From positions 1,062,972-1,126,971 of the forward strand of contig NC_020167.2 of the NCBI RefSeq assembly GCF_000224145.3: a DNA stretch of 64,000 nt, given 5' to 3'. This document shows, piece after piece, positions 11,876-23,468 of this stretch. Positions within the stretch are counted from its first letter, which is position 1. Each line of letters opens with the position of its first letter. Source of the DNA: Ciona intestinalis (lineage: Eukaryota; Chordata; Ascidiacea; Phlebobranchia; Cionidae). Under the pieces are notes generated by a model. That model searched no databases. It saw only the letters and a program-made list of their open reading frames with translations, and was not told the DNA's origin. The translations under genes and the position numbers were made by a program.

Positions 11876-12059
11876 CTGCTTAGCACATAATATCCAAATA
11901 GCACATAATATCCTCAATTTCCTGATCGTGTTTGAAACAATTCATACCAGTCTATGGAAGTTGTACAGTTTAATGATTCTTTATATTTTCTTTGTTTACT
12001 ATCAAACGGAACACGAAAATAGAATGAAAGCGTGTACCACCTTCCCCCACCCTGCTATG
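11876..12059 (+). mobile_element. MITE family A copy, left end lost
   Basis: Begins at GCACATAATATCCAAATAGC, where that interior block is duplicated, and ends CTTCCCCCACCCTGCTATG. Forward orientation, intergenic between FOCAD and DEAF1. Confidence 0.7.
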
Positions 12060-12420
12060 TATTCTGTATGGAAACTCTCATACTTTAAAATTAGGCTAAA
12101 CCACTAGACAAATTTCTTCGCTAATTACTTCCCATAATTTTATTTGTAGCTGCTTCATACATACGAGAGCAGCATTCAAAGTATGTCCACTACGTAAAAC
12201 CACAGTTTTACTAACTTTGTCCGGCGTATTATGTTGAAATTACCCCTGGGGTATGAATTATTAAATTAGAAATCTTTTACAAAACTACTTTTAAAAAAAA
12301 CTATACTGTGTGGGGAAGACGGGACAATAAGTTGAAATATATTATATTAATAGTAACCTGCAACTTGTAGTTAACCTATCGAAATTGTTCGGCTGTGCTA
12401 TTTTTTTTTGCCACGTAAAC

Positions 12421-12620
12421 ATATAAAGTAGGGAGGGGAAAGATGGGACACTTTTAGCACATAATATCCAAGTGTCCTGATCGTGTTTTAAACAAATAAC
12501 ATCGGTCTATAGGAGTCGTCATGATACGGTTTTATAGTTCTATGAATGTTTTTTTGTTTACTATCAAATTGGACGAGAAAATAGAATGAACAAGTGTCCC
12601 ATCTTCCCCACCCTACTATA
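12421..12620 (+). mobile_element. MITE family A copy, full length
   Basis: AAGTAGGGAGGGGAAAGATG on the left and CTTCCCCACCCTACTATA on the right; forward orientation. Further degraded fragments of the same family lie at about 12950-13105. The remainder of 11540-13480 shows nothing else identifiable. Confidence 0.8.
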
Positions 12621-13480
12621 ACTTTAAAATGTGTTTTTTTTTGTTTTTTTATCCTAAATTGAAGCCATATTATGCCCTGCCAATTTTTAAAACTAAAACA
12701 TAAAACCAAGGACTCAGCGACCATTTAAAATGAACATCTTGCCATTTAAAAAATGTTATGTTATAGTAGTTTAACACCGAATTTTAACACTTAACAACAG
12801 TTAATCTTTTTGCCGTGCACTTTGTTGGACCGCTAGAATACTGTCTATAAAAAAAAGTTTTTTAAAAAAAGGGTCCGTCTTTCTTCATTCTACTAATACC
12901 ATCACTTTACTAGTAGTTTAATTACACTCACTGGCCAAGACAGACTTTCGGAAATTCTTTGGGAATGACTTCCGTAGAACGTTGTTAATTGTTTGAAACA
13001 AGAACACGATATTTTCATAATATGGGCTAAAGGTGTCATGCCTTCGCCCGCCACACTATATCGTACTGTGGGGGGAGATGGGACACCTTTATTAGCACAA
13101 TAGTAGATCCAAAATGAATGTATTACGCAATGCAAGCACGTTTTGTTTGGTCATCTGATCCAGGAAAACATACTGGGAACCAGTTTTTGAGGTGAGCCGA
13201 GTAATACCTTCGTCAATCGCGAAGCTATATACTATATAGGACGTCACGAAGTAGCAAAATACCTATAAAGTTGCTTTTTTGGTAAAAATGACTGACACAT
13301 AATAATTACATCAATAATGAAAATTGGCACATGGTTTAAAACAAAACATGAGACTAAATATAGAAAGAATCTAACGCCGAAGATTCACTCGAATGCTCCC
13401 AAGTGCCAATTCTCCTTACCACAAATATCACTAATTCGACATCTATCCTGTTGCGCGTCGACTTTCCTGTGAAGTAGAAA

Positions 13481-16400
13481 ATGTCCGACGAATCGCAATC
13501 ATTTCCGAGCTCTTACGAAGATCAAATCGACCAGTGCAACAATTCTGCAAAACCAGTTCAACAATCTTCACACGAAACTTCTGAGGTTGGTGGTTTGAAA
13601 TATGTTTTGCCTTTTCAAGGGATTTCGGCAATTTTTTCCAAAGTAAAGAAATGCATTGCTTGTTTTTGCATGTTCTTTGTGTAACTGTCATTTAAATCGG
13701 TAAACAACGTAGCGTTATTTGCAATCGTTTTTTTTTTAATTTAGCAATGACAATGCTTTGACTTTGGTGTTAAGTATATTTTAACAAACTGTCCGTGGCT
13801 GTGTGGTGCAGAAAGTCAGTACATAAATAATGTGATACAGCTTTAGGATATGTTTATAAAATTGGTATTTATAATTATACTTTCATTTATACTCAATTGC
13901 TGTAATCTTTATTGTGCATGCTGCAGAATGGTAATACACTACCAAATATGTGAACTCAACATGACCCACCAACCTAGTACAAAATGTGCAGATTTATGCC
14001 AGATTAAAGCGCTTTTTTTGGGAATCAAAGTTTTTATAATTGCTATTTTTGTCTGAAATATTTTTTTGCAATCATTTTTATGGTTAAATATAAAAGTATT
14101 GATTACAAACGACCTGTCTGTAGATTTTCTTTTGAATTAGCAAAAACGTTAATAGTGAGGCAAAACCAAAAATTTTGCTCAGCGGATTTAGGACAATCTT
14201 TCCAATCAGTCAAATATGTCTGCTATCAGCCATTTAGTATTGCTCACTTTGAGTTATTTGCTGTTTGTTTTTGCGCTTGTGTGCTTAAAAACGTTTCAAG
14301 ATAAAGATTTTAATGACTGCTTGTGTTATCTTTATTAAATGGTGTTTAACCACAACCAAGCATTTACTTTAAGACTTCAGCACATCCCTAATTCCCAGTC
14401 TTATGTAACATTACAATATAACTTATGTATTTCACTTTACCAGGCACCGCAACCACAAGTTCCATCAAGTTTGAGAAACAATGATGATTCTGTATTTATC
14501 ACCAACCCTGGTTTAAGCAATCAAACTGTACCGACAGATGGAAATGCAGGTAAGATGCTGAAGTTTGTTTGTTAGACTCAATGATGTAAATTTATTTCGT
14601 CTCTTCGGTCATGATAACAAAGAACAGGAGAGTTTATAAAAGCGAAAAAACGCGTAGTAACAGTAAAACTACAGTTGTTAATATACCTATTGATAAAAAA
14701 GAAGAAATAATGAGATAAAAGAGAATATAACGATGTTTTGGGTAAAAGCCATGAGTCGTGACCGTCAGAGGCATATCCAGAAATTGAAAGGGGGGTCAGC
14801 AAGTTTTTGGTTAGAAAATAGAATGCAATGTAAAAGTTAAAGGTGCCTTGTATTTACGAATTAAAAATAGTGGTCCACAAATCTTTGTTTAGGAAAGACA
14901 CTTTTTTATACAAACCTTTTCTGTTTTCAAAAGCAAGCTAAAATAATTAAAGGAAAAACAAATTAACATATGAGGTACATACTAGTAAGAATAGAAATCT
15001 TAATCATACAACAGTTACAACTTATACGCCGTGTGGTCTATTATGTAAACATGAACTTTCCACACTTTTTTCACAAAAGAGAACAAAGCTCCAACTTTTT
15101 TAAAAGCACAAGAAGTAACTAAAGAATTGCTCTAAATTCACCTCACTGATAAAAGAGTTTAAAAATCTAAATGGTATCTTGCTTTAAACTAAACTAAATT
15201 CAGAAACATACTGAAAATGAGATGTAACTTAGCATTTTAAACCTGTAAAGTAACTCTGATTTTTCTTATGTTTTTTTGCATCAGATAAAAACTAGATGTA
15301 TGTCCCTCTGGCCCTGCAATGCATTTCTGGGTGTTACCGCCATGATTTCCTTTTTCTTCCCAGTGATTTTTACTAAAAGCCTAAACAACATTTCCGAAAA
15401 TATAGGAATGGGACTGATTTTGATGCAGGGGCTTTTTAACTAATTTCAGTCATATTTATAGAACATAAGAAGTTGGGTTCTTCTGCAAGGAGTCAAACTG
15501 ATCTGGAGCAACACGTATGTGACTTTATAGACAGATATGTATCTTAACTTGTGCGTACACCAACTCCATGAAAATTTTGGTTTATATACTCTATACATAA
15601 TTTCCACTGTATATTATTTATTTTCATATTAAATGTCAGGTAATTTGATATCTTGTTTTCCATTGCAGAACACAGGAGCACAACCTAGTGGTGGACAGGA
15701 TAACACAAATGTACAGATAGATGGTGCTGTTCATCACATAATAAAGTATGTCTGCTATAGAATTAAACATTATATATTTATTAATGGAACATAACAAAGT
15801 ATTTGAGGAATTTGTATACGGATAAAGATGCTCAAATGAGATCTAAAGATACCACCAAAGTTTCAAAAAACAATACAGTTTTTTGAAAAAAAAAAGCTTA
15901 GGTTATAGCAATGGCAGGAAATAATGTATTGAATTTTTCATAAGAAAATGGCACTCAACTTTGGCCGATTCTAGTTTCTAAACTACTAAAAAATGAAAAA
16001 AATCAAATTTAGTATAATAAATGACATTTCTTTGTTAATTCTATATAAAAAATGTATAAAATATTTATTTCAAATATCTAAATTTGCAGTTGACAATTAA
16101 ATTTATTGTTATTATCTCCTAATTGTAATCTTTATTATTGCTTAGCAATCAAGGTTTAACAATCCAACCATCAATGAAAACATTGTTTGTGATGTCACCA
16201 AACATGATAAAGGGAATGAACTTTCAACAGGTATGTGAATGAATGTAACTTACTTTATCCTCGCGTGGCCGGGAAACGACAGTCGTTATTACACTAGTTT
16301 AACACCTTGTGCCAGCTTACGAGTTACCATGTATGTTACTTTGCGGGTTATTATTTTTGGGGGGGATTTTTTTATGTATGGCTGATAATTTGGACAACCC

Positions 16401-19400
16401 ATTAGTGATCACTGAGTTGGAGCAATTGCCGTTAAGTGTCTTGCCCAAGGACACATACGCCCACGACGGTAGCAGCATCGAGCCTTGAACCTATTACCTC
16501 TGGGTTACAGGCAGGCGCGCTAACCACTATGCCACGGCTCCGGACATGTAGTCACGCATGTACCAAATTCAAATGACACGATTTTAATTACTATAACTGT
16601 ATGATAAACTATTGTAAAGTCAATAACTGCATAAATAAATATGTTATGTTTTTTACCACAGCTGCCAGTAGTGAGCTTACCAAAATCAATGACGTTCGGA
16701 AGGTCTGCTTCTTCTTCAGCTGTTCTTGGTATGATTTTACATATTTTTTTCAAAAATCTATGTGTGCCTTTGTGAAAAAATGTTTCCTTACTTTTAATTG
16801 AGTTACATCATATGTTCATTTAGCTGTACATGTTTAATATGGTGAATTCCTGATTAAATTATAACATATTTTGCACAATTAAACATAAACTGCAATATTG
16901 ATTGTATGTATGTATGAAACAGCAGTTAGTCGTTTTTTTAAATCCTAATATTAGCTTTATCATTTTGTAATCTATGAATTGCTGTTACGTTTTAGTCTCA
17001 AAGCCTGCTACCAAGTCACCCAAAGATGGGAAAGTTGTTGAAGTATCTTACCCACACAGCCCCCTATCTTCACCTGGGTATTCTGGGGAAGTCCCTATAA
17101 ACATCCTGTCGGACATTCACCAACATGGAGATAAGATACCAGTGACTTGCAGAAAAAATCGGGCAATTCTGGATAAAAGAAAACTTGGTTCAGGTGAATA
17201 AAAACGGCATAAATCTGTAGGACACGGCAAAAAAAATAAATAAAGCTAGGCAAAAAAAATAAAGTTAAGCAAAAAAAATAAAGTTAAGCAAAAAAAATAA
17301 AGTTAAGCAAGAAAAATTGAAGGAATGTTACCATTTTAAAATATATTGATTTAAAACAAACAGGTTCAAGAGAAGATAGGTACTCATGCTTCAAACCAGA
17401 CATGTGCAACCAGCTGCATTAAATCTATTTCTTAACTACATACAGTGCATAGGAAAGTCGTTTTATAATGCTAATTTTTCCTATAAAAACATGTGGCCAG
17501 CATTGTCATTAAAAATTTTATATTCAGTGAAAAGGTTGCACATGTCTGCTTTAAAATAAAAAAATAGGTGGTCTTCGGGAGGGTACTGTTGAAATTTTGA
17601 AATAGAAATATTGCAAAAGTTTTTAGTTTGTGAACATTGCAGTAGGCATAACTCGATAAGACTCTCCTAAATGAACTGTTGAGTATATGACATTTGATTG
17701 GTTTAAGATATTAAACACGCAACTGAAACAGTTAACGAATTACTTTCAACGCAGGTCAGCGTGGAAAATGCATTTCATTCAAAGACAAATGGATGACACC
17801 GAGCGAATTTGAAATTGAATGCGGATTGTCCATGTCGAAGGATTGGAAACGTAGTATTCGTTATGGAGGTTGTACCGTACAGAAGTTAATCAACGAGGGC
17901 CATCTTCATCCACATTCGGCTGTTTGTACTTGTGCTGTATGCAGTGATGATGATTCAGTGGTTCGTATTTAAATATACTTGTATTAATATCACTTACTGA
18001 CATTAATTTTCTTGAAACATGTCGTTTTAGTACCCCCTTGCTAGTAAAAGAGGCACATGGCATTAGAAATCTCCACAAAGATACATTACTAGTTTACGAC
18101 TGTCTTAATATTTTCCCAATTTACATTCAGACTTGTCCAGTAAGATTATTTCAACCATACAAACGTCGCAAGCGAAGTGCACCAACCAACCCATATTCAC
18201 CAGTGTACAGTCCTGTGGTTAAATTGATGTCTTATATGGATCCCAACACACCTAACCCACCATTACAATGTGAGTAAACTGCACCAGCATAAACTAAAAT
18301 GAAATCTTGACAAGCAAAAAAAGGCTGAAAAAAAAATGTTATTACTTATTAGGAAACTAAATCTCAGTCCACGGATGTTTCGTTTCGTTGAGACTCACTT
18401 GTATAAAATAGGTTACCAATTCAACATATATATATAGTTGGTTATTATATATTGTAGGGTACAGAACACATGTATGATACTTACATACAGTGGCGCAGCC
18501 AGAAAAAAAATAAGGGGGGGGGGTTTATCAAAAAAATTGTCAAAACATTTTTTTTAGTTACATACATACTTAACCTAAGTTTAAGTTAAATAAATACTTA
18601 ACCTAAAACACATTGTTCTTTATTTTTCAGCCCCAGGTCCCCCCCATTCTGCCCCACCCGATAACCCCCAGCAACAGAAGCAACCAACTACAACTCATCT
18701 GCCGCAAGAAATTGAAAATATTTTGAAATCTTTTCCCTCAGAGGTATGTGTTTAAAACATCGCTTTGTTAATTGTTTTATAAAACAACCCAAACATTAAG
18801 TAAAAAATAGTGGTAAATATATTTTTTTTCATTCTACAAACATAGTCCTGCAATTTTTCACAAAAGCATCCAATAAAATGGTCTAGCTTTTACGATAACA
18901 GTAAAAAAGTATTTTAAAGCACTTGTCATTCTCAAAGACTGCCCAAATTTTAATCCCAGTTAAGATTAGGGAAATTATAATTTTTCCCACACCCAGCCTG
19001 ACATAAGCGAACAGCGCCTCTGGTGGCAACTAGATGAAATATCGAACCAACTTGTGGAACAAGCAAATAGACTGAAAGCTGCAATATCAGAGGCAAAGAC
19101 ATACAGCATGAACAGACGGATGCAATCTCTACATTCAATTGCTTGTAAGATTGAACAGTGGTATAATGAAGTGAGTGGAAATATGTGGTGTTCTATTTTG
19201 AGGCTGTTATATTCTTTATACATTTCTTTTTACGGCATTAGTTGTTTCATTGTCTCCATCTGACATTTCATTTTTAGCAGTAGATTATCGGAGCATTTTG
19301 TGTTTTGTAGAATTCTAGGTTTTCTGTCATGCTGTAAACTATGTTACATCAAGTATTATTTAAACTATGTTACAGCTTATCTAAGCTAATTGGAATAAAA

Positions 19401-20159
19401 CTATACATATAATTCGAACTAGTCTTTATAATGGTTAACTACGAGGGATACTTGTTTTGTGTTAGAAATTAAGTTAAGTCACCAAATAAGTGGCATATTT
19501 AAGAGGTCTAATTAAATATTTGAGCTTGATTTCATTATTGTTGTACTCTCATGGCTGCCATACCAAATGTAGCACATATTCAGTGCAAAATTATTTCAGT
19601 CACAAATATTGATTAAATTAAACTCACAAACAATAACTTGATACTAAAAATACTTTAACAATTGCTACTGTTACAGAATAAACAACCAGAAGAAACCAAC
19701 CAATCAGAGGTGGTAGATCAAACTGAGCTTTCTACTGCCTCGTGTGGTAAGAAAAACTATTTTTGCAAATTCATCAGAAAATACATTTTATTTGTATATA
19801 TGTTTGTAGAAATGGTCACAATTGGGTCGATTGAGGGGAATCCCTGTGACGAGAGAGTGAAAGACACCCAATGTTTTTGTACTTGTGGTAAACCCGCTAT
19901 CAGTGAATGCACAGGTTGTCATCGGGCTACATACTGCTCTACTGCTTGCCAAGAAAAGGTGACGTGTCATTATTATGCCAGTGTATGCGTTGTGACATTA
20001 CCCATATTGTGCTAGGATTGGCTGAATGGACATTCTGAAGCTTGCGTTGCATATAGAGACAACGAGACAGTGGTATCTACTTCACAGGAGGACGTAGAGA
20101 CGTACGTTGTGGTGACGTCAGCAACTACGTCACACAACTCTTCCCCACTTTCTGTATAG
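13481..20159 (+). CDS. DEAF1: DEAF1 transcription factor orthologue (SAND and MYND domains)
   Basis: Fourteen exons, all joins in frame: 13481-13585, 14444-14549, 15462-15514, 15669-15745, 16146-16230, 16662-16728, 16996-17193, 17755-17960, 18131-18269, 18631-18743, 18997-19170, 19677-19746, 19810-19958, 20016-20159 (TAG). The product is about 561 aa; human DEAF1 is 565. Exons 7-8 encode the SAND domain with the DNA-binding SKDWKRSIRYGG core and the C-T-C-A-V-C zinc site. Exon 9 gives PVRLFQPYKRRKR, the nuclear-localisation signal that follows SAND in DEAF1. Exon 11 is a helical segment matching the vertebrate pre-MYND region. Exons 13-14 encode the MYND zinc finger (SECTGCHRATYCSTACQ, then DWLNGHSEAC). 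Its first cysteine pair reads C-F-C-T-C, not C-x2-C. DEAF1 is a nuclear regulator binding TTCG-type sites. Domain order, length and motifs make the call firm; only the exact first-exon donor (GAG|GTTGGT) is less certain. Confidence 0.95.
15800..16030 (+). repeat. Unnamed dispersed repeat (copy 2 of a pair)
   Basis: Collinear with 4700-4930, sharing TCTAAAGATACCACCAAAGTTT, ATTTTTCATAAGAAAATGGC, TTCTAGTTTCTAAACTAC and TTTAGTATAATAAATG. It sits in DEAF1 intron 4. No open frame or terminal repeats were found. Confidence 0.55.
16238..16546 (-). mobile_element. tRNA-derived SINE, near full length, in DEAF1 intron 5
   Basis: Read on the minus strand it begins with a tRNA-like head: GCCGTGGCATAGTGGTTAGC (A box TGGCATAGTGG), then GTAATAGGTTCAAGGC (B box), so it carries an internal RNA polymerase III promoter. 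A long non-tRNA body follows, ending near ACTGTCGTTTCCCGGCCACG. This is one of the best-preserved copies and serves as the reference for the others. Confidence 0.75.
17225..17318. repeat. Tandem repeat of a roughly 20-bp unit in DEAF1 intron 7
   Basis: Unit AAAAAAAATAAAGTTAAGCA repeated about four times, with a slightly variant first unit (AAATAAATAAAGCTAGGC), starting about 30 bp after the exon-7 donor. Confidence 0.8.
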
Positions 20160-20225
20160 GCCATGACGTCATCCGTTTACATGTAAATGAATGTACTGAC
20201 CATGTTATTTTGTAAAATAAGGTCG

Positions 20226-20231
20226 AATAAA
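20226..20231 (+). terminator. Polyadenylation signal of DEAF1
   Basis: AATAAA 67 nt downstream of the DEAF1 stop codon, followed by a GT-rich stretch (GTTGTTATTGTGAGATGG), which is the usual downstream element arrangement. Confidence 0.65.
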
Positions 20232-20559
20232 AACGTTGTTATTGTGAGATGGTGAGGTGTAGTTAGTAGGGTCGGATACAATGAGTGAATCGGTCCCAAA
20301 GATTGTCTCAGTACAGTGCTCTGAAAATTTTCTTTTACTTATGGCTTAGGGGAATGTTGTTATTGCAAACGTGAACATCCTTCATTCGATCGCAAAAGTG
20401 AAAAGCAATCTTTTAACCGGTGTTTATGATGGCGGGACTTTTTCTTAAAATAAGCATAATATAACATGGTAATTTTTAAATTATTTTTCATACAATAATA
20501 TAATGTAAGCCTATAGGGTGTAGCATGTTAAAAACTAAATAGCAGTAGGGCAAGAAAAA

Positions 20560-21370
20560 GAATGTTTATACTTGATTTTCAAAGCGTGCAGTATTATTTT
20601 GTGTTATTTACGTATATTCCTAATAATAGATACACTTATTAAGCAAAATTAACAATGATTTTAAACTGTCCTGTCTTACTCTGTGTGTTTTTGAATCTGT
20701 AAAATTACACCTGTTGTGCGAATCGCTAAATAACTCTTCGTGTGTTTAAATGTAGTTTTTTAAATTGTTGGCAAATAATAAAATAATAATGCTACTAATT
20801 CGTGTTTTCACCCAAAAACGGTCACGTATTTTTATTTGGGAATTAATGGGCAATATGTGCTTATCATAACTTTGCTTTGTTATTTCAGCAGTTTAAATTA
20901 TGGTAATATCTGATTGGATAGCGGGTTGAAGAAAACCTTAGACTTGTTCTAATAATATATTCACTTGGTAATCAAAATTAGCAATGATTTTGAACTGCTT
21001 ATTACCCCTGTTTGTTTTTGACTTTTTATAGAGTTAAATATTATTTCGTGTCATTTAAGCCTACGTGTATTTCTAATATTACATTTTTTTATTGACCAAA
21101 ATTAACAAGGAATTTAAATAGTCACGTCTTACCAGCACGCCTGTTTTCGAATTAGTAAAATTACATCTGGTGGTGTGCGAATCGATAAATACCTCCTCGT
21201 GTGCTTAATATATTTTTCAGAAGTGTTGTCATTTAATAAAGGTATGATAGATATTCGCGGTATCACCCAAAAACTATCATATAGTTTGTTTGGAAACTTT
21301 GGGCAACATGAGCTTAAGCCTTCCGTCTCCCCCACTCTACAAAAGAGCGGCATCAAACCAATACAGCGAC
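20560..21370. repeat. Degenerate repeat array between DEAF1 and CDA
   Basis: Three segments repeat one another in order: (CTAATAATAGATACACTTATT … AAAATTAACAATGATTTTAAACTG), (TAATAATATATTCACTTGG … AAATTAGCAATGATTTTGAACTG) and (ATTGACCAAAATTAACAAGG). Each is followed in at least two cases by TGTGCGAATCG(A/C)TAAATAA and a STATCACCCAAAAAC block. A further fragment lies at 23215-23337. No coding capacity. The rest of 20232-22080 shows nothing else. Confidence 0.5.
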
Positions 21371-22082
21371 TTTGTAGAAATAGCTGTAACGTGCTTTTTG
21401 TAGAAGAAAACCCAAACTAACAAAAAGTAATCTAAAATAAAAAATGCCGCGAGCCTTTAAAAACAACTCATTCAAATTGTTTCAAGTATAACACTTTTAA
21501 AAAACCCTGAACGTAAACTGAAACTGTATTGTTCTCCGAAACAATACAATCACGGCCTTGTTTTTCGACCTTGCGAAGGTGACAAATAACTGATATTTTA
21601 GGTTCAACCGTCAACAACGTATTGTTTCATGGACAAGCACAACAAAGTATATTATGTTAGAGTAAGCTATATAACCTGACGCGGATTTTGTTCTTGCTAT
21701 CATATACACTGGATGCAACAATTGGAAGGATCGTTTCAATTTTATGTTTTAAATTTTAAAGTTACAGTGATTCTGACGAATGAGCAGGTAGTATGCAACC
21801 ACTTTTTTATTCTTTTAATACTGTTTATATATATATTTTAGAAATATTACTTACACTTTAAGTTATATTTTAAAGAAGGTACCGGAAATCATACTAAGGT
21901 CTATGTAGCTGCTACTTGTAACTTCTAAAGTTAGCAGAAAATTCGACACAGTGAACACAGCATCAGTGGTATGTCTCGCCGCTGATTATGCAAATTAAAC
22001 GTATATATGAAGATATGGAACTTTATTTTAACAGAGCTGAAGTAAATAACCTAAGTTTTTTAACATTGTTTATTTATTTAGT

Positions 22083-22927
22083 ATGAGTATAAAATATACG
22101 ACGCCTGAAGCTCTCATTGCATTGGCTGTTGAGGCAAAGCAAAGAGCGTATTGTCCGTACAGTAAGTTCCAAGTTGGTGCAGCGGTGGTGGTGGAAAATG
22201 GAGATGTTTTCACAGGATGTAATGTAGAGAACGCGTGTTATCCAGTTGGCGTTTGTGCAGAAAGGACTGCCATATGTAAAGCTGTGTCTGAAGGCCACAG
22301 AAAGGTGGAGATATTGGCATTAACATCGTGAGTTTGAAAATTATTTATATAGTATAGGCTCGGGAAACATGGGACACCTTTAGCAGATAATATCGAAATA
22401 TTCTGATTGTGTTTTAAATTGTGAGAATGCGGTTTCTAATTTTTTATTGTTTACTGTTTACTACCAAATGAGACAAAAAATAGAATGAAAAAGTGTCCTA
22501 TCTTCTTCCACCTTATATTGCTGAAATTTCTAAGACAAGAAGGGTTTTAATAAGTATATGCGTGTGCTGACGGAATATAACCAAGTTTTTATAGTGGGAC
22601 CGCGAAATAACATGATCCAAAAAATATGAAATATTGTCATTTTTCAAATATCCGCTTTTTTAAATAGAGGAGAAATTAGGTATTTGTGTTTTTTAGGAAT
22701 GCAGACACCATGACTTATCCTTGTGGACTTTGCAGACAGACCATCAGAGAGGTTTTCAATTTAATTTGTATTTATATGTAGGCTAACTCATAATTTACTT
22801 CTGCTGCTCTATTTAGTTTGGTACTGAAGTGACAATTTACTGCGCCAGTAAAGACGGCAGCTACGAGACACACGATCTAAACGAAATGCTGCCCTTATCT
22901 TTCGGGCCAGAAAGTCTTGGCCAATAA
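22083..22927 (+). CDS. CDA: Cytidine deaminase
   Basis: Three exons: 22083-22327, 22697-22751 and 22817-22927 (TAA), in frame, about 136 aa (human CDA 146). The enzyme hydrolyses cytidine and deoxycytidine to uridine and deoxyuridine in pyrimidine salvage, in the cytosol. Seen in sequence: substrate-binding CPYSKFQVGAA near residue 23, FTGCNVENA near residue 44, the zinc and proton-shuttle motif VCAERTA near residue 59, and PCGLCRQ in exon 2 supplying the other two zinc cysteines. All catalytic residues of the homotetrameric class are intact. The splice acceptor TTTATTTAG ends one base before the ATG, so this start is fixed by a spliced upstream leader. Intron 1 contains a MITE. Confidence 0.97.
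22347..22517 (+). mobile_element. MITE family A copy in CDA intron 1
   Basis: Begins ATATAGTATAGGCTCGGGAA just after the exon-1 donor and ends CTATCTTCTTCCACCTTATA. The interior lacks the AACAATTAACAACGGTC block through an internal deletion. Confidence 0.7.
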
Positions 22928-23016
22928 ATTTGATTTTGTAAGAAACTTTTCCGTGTGTATTTTTAACTACTAACACTAAAATATTATGCATATATGCCTA
23001 AAATAATATATACGTG

Positions 23017-23022
23017 AATAAA
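23017..23022 (+). terminator. Candidate polyadenylation signal of CDA
   Basis: AATAAA about 90 nt after the stop. A second AATAAA overlaps the stop codon itself (22923-22928) and is too close to be the main signal. Confidence 0.5.
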
Positions 23023-23370
23023 AATATACAATATAAAACACGTGTTTGTCATGAATTTACGGAACTTAATAACTTTAAGCGGCTTGGTCTTTCATTTGAG
23101 TTAGCGGTTGGACCCTTTCTTTAATATTTTAAAACCTAAGATTTTCGTTGCTCTGTGCCAGCAGCATGATTATTTACTCATTAGAAATTAGATACATAAG
23201 GATTGTGTTTTTAATTAATAAAGGTAAGATGGTACTAATTCGTGGTATCACCCCGAAACCGCCATATATTTTAAATTCGGAAATACTGGGCAATCTGTGC
23301 TTAATGGTTTCTTCTTACCCCACCCATACTATACAATAAGATACTCAACGAACATTTATCCATTCCCCCA

Positions 23371-23468
23371 CCCAACTTCCATAGATCATTGTTAATTGTT
23401 TAAAACAAGATTAGAATATTTGGATACTACGTGCTAAAGGTGTACTGTCTTCCCCACCCTACTATATA
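23371..23468 (-). mobile_element. MITE family A fragment
   Basis: A truncated reverse copy keeping AACTTCCATAGATCATTGTT and the right terminus CTTCCCCACCCTACTATATA. The stretch from here to 24890 is AT-rich, with no supported gene or repeat. Confidence 0.6.

Noticed and set aside
16500..16546. Possible tRNA gene (A and B boxes at the SINE head)
   Set aside because: The same sequence recurs at several places attached to a common non-tRNA body, and no complete cloverleaf is visible; it is the SINE head, not a tRNA gene.
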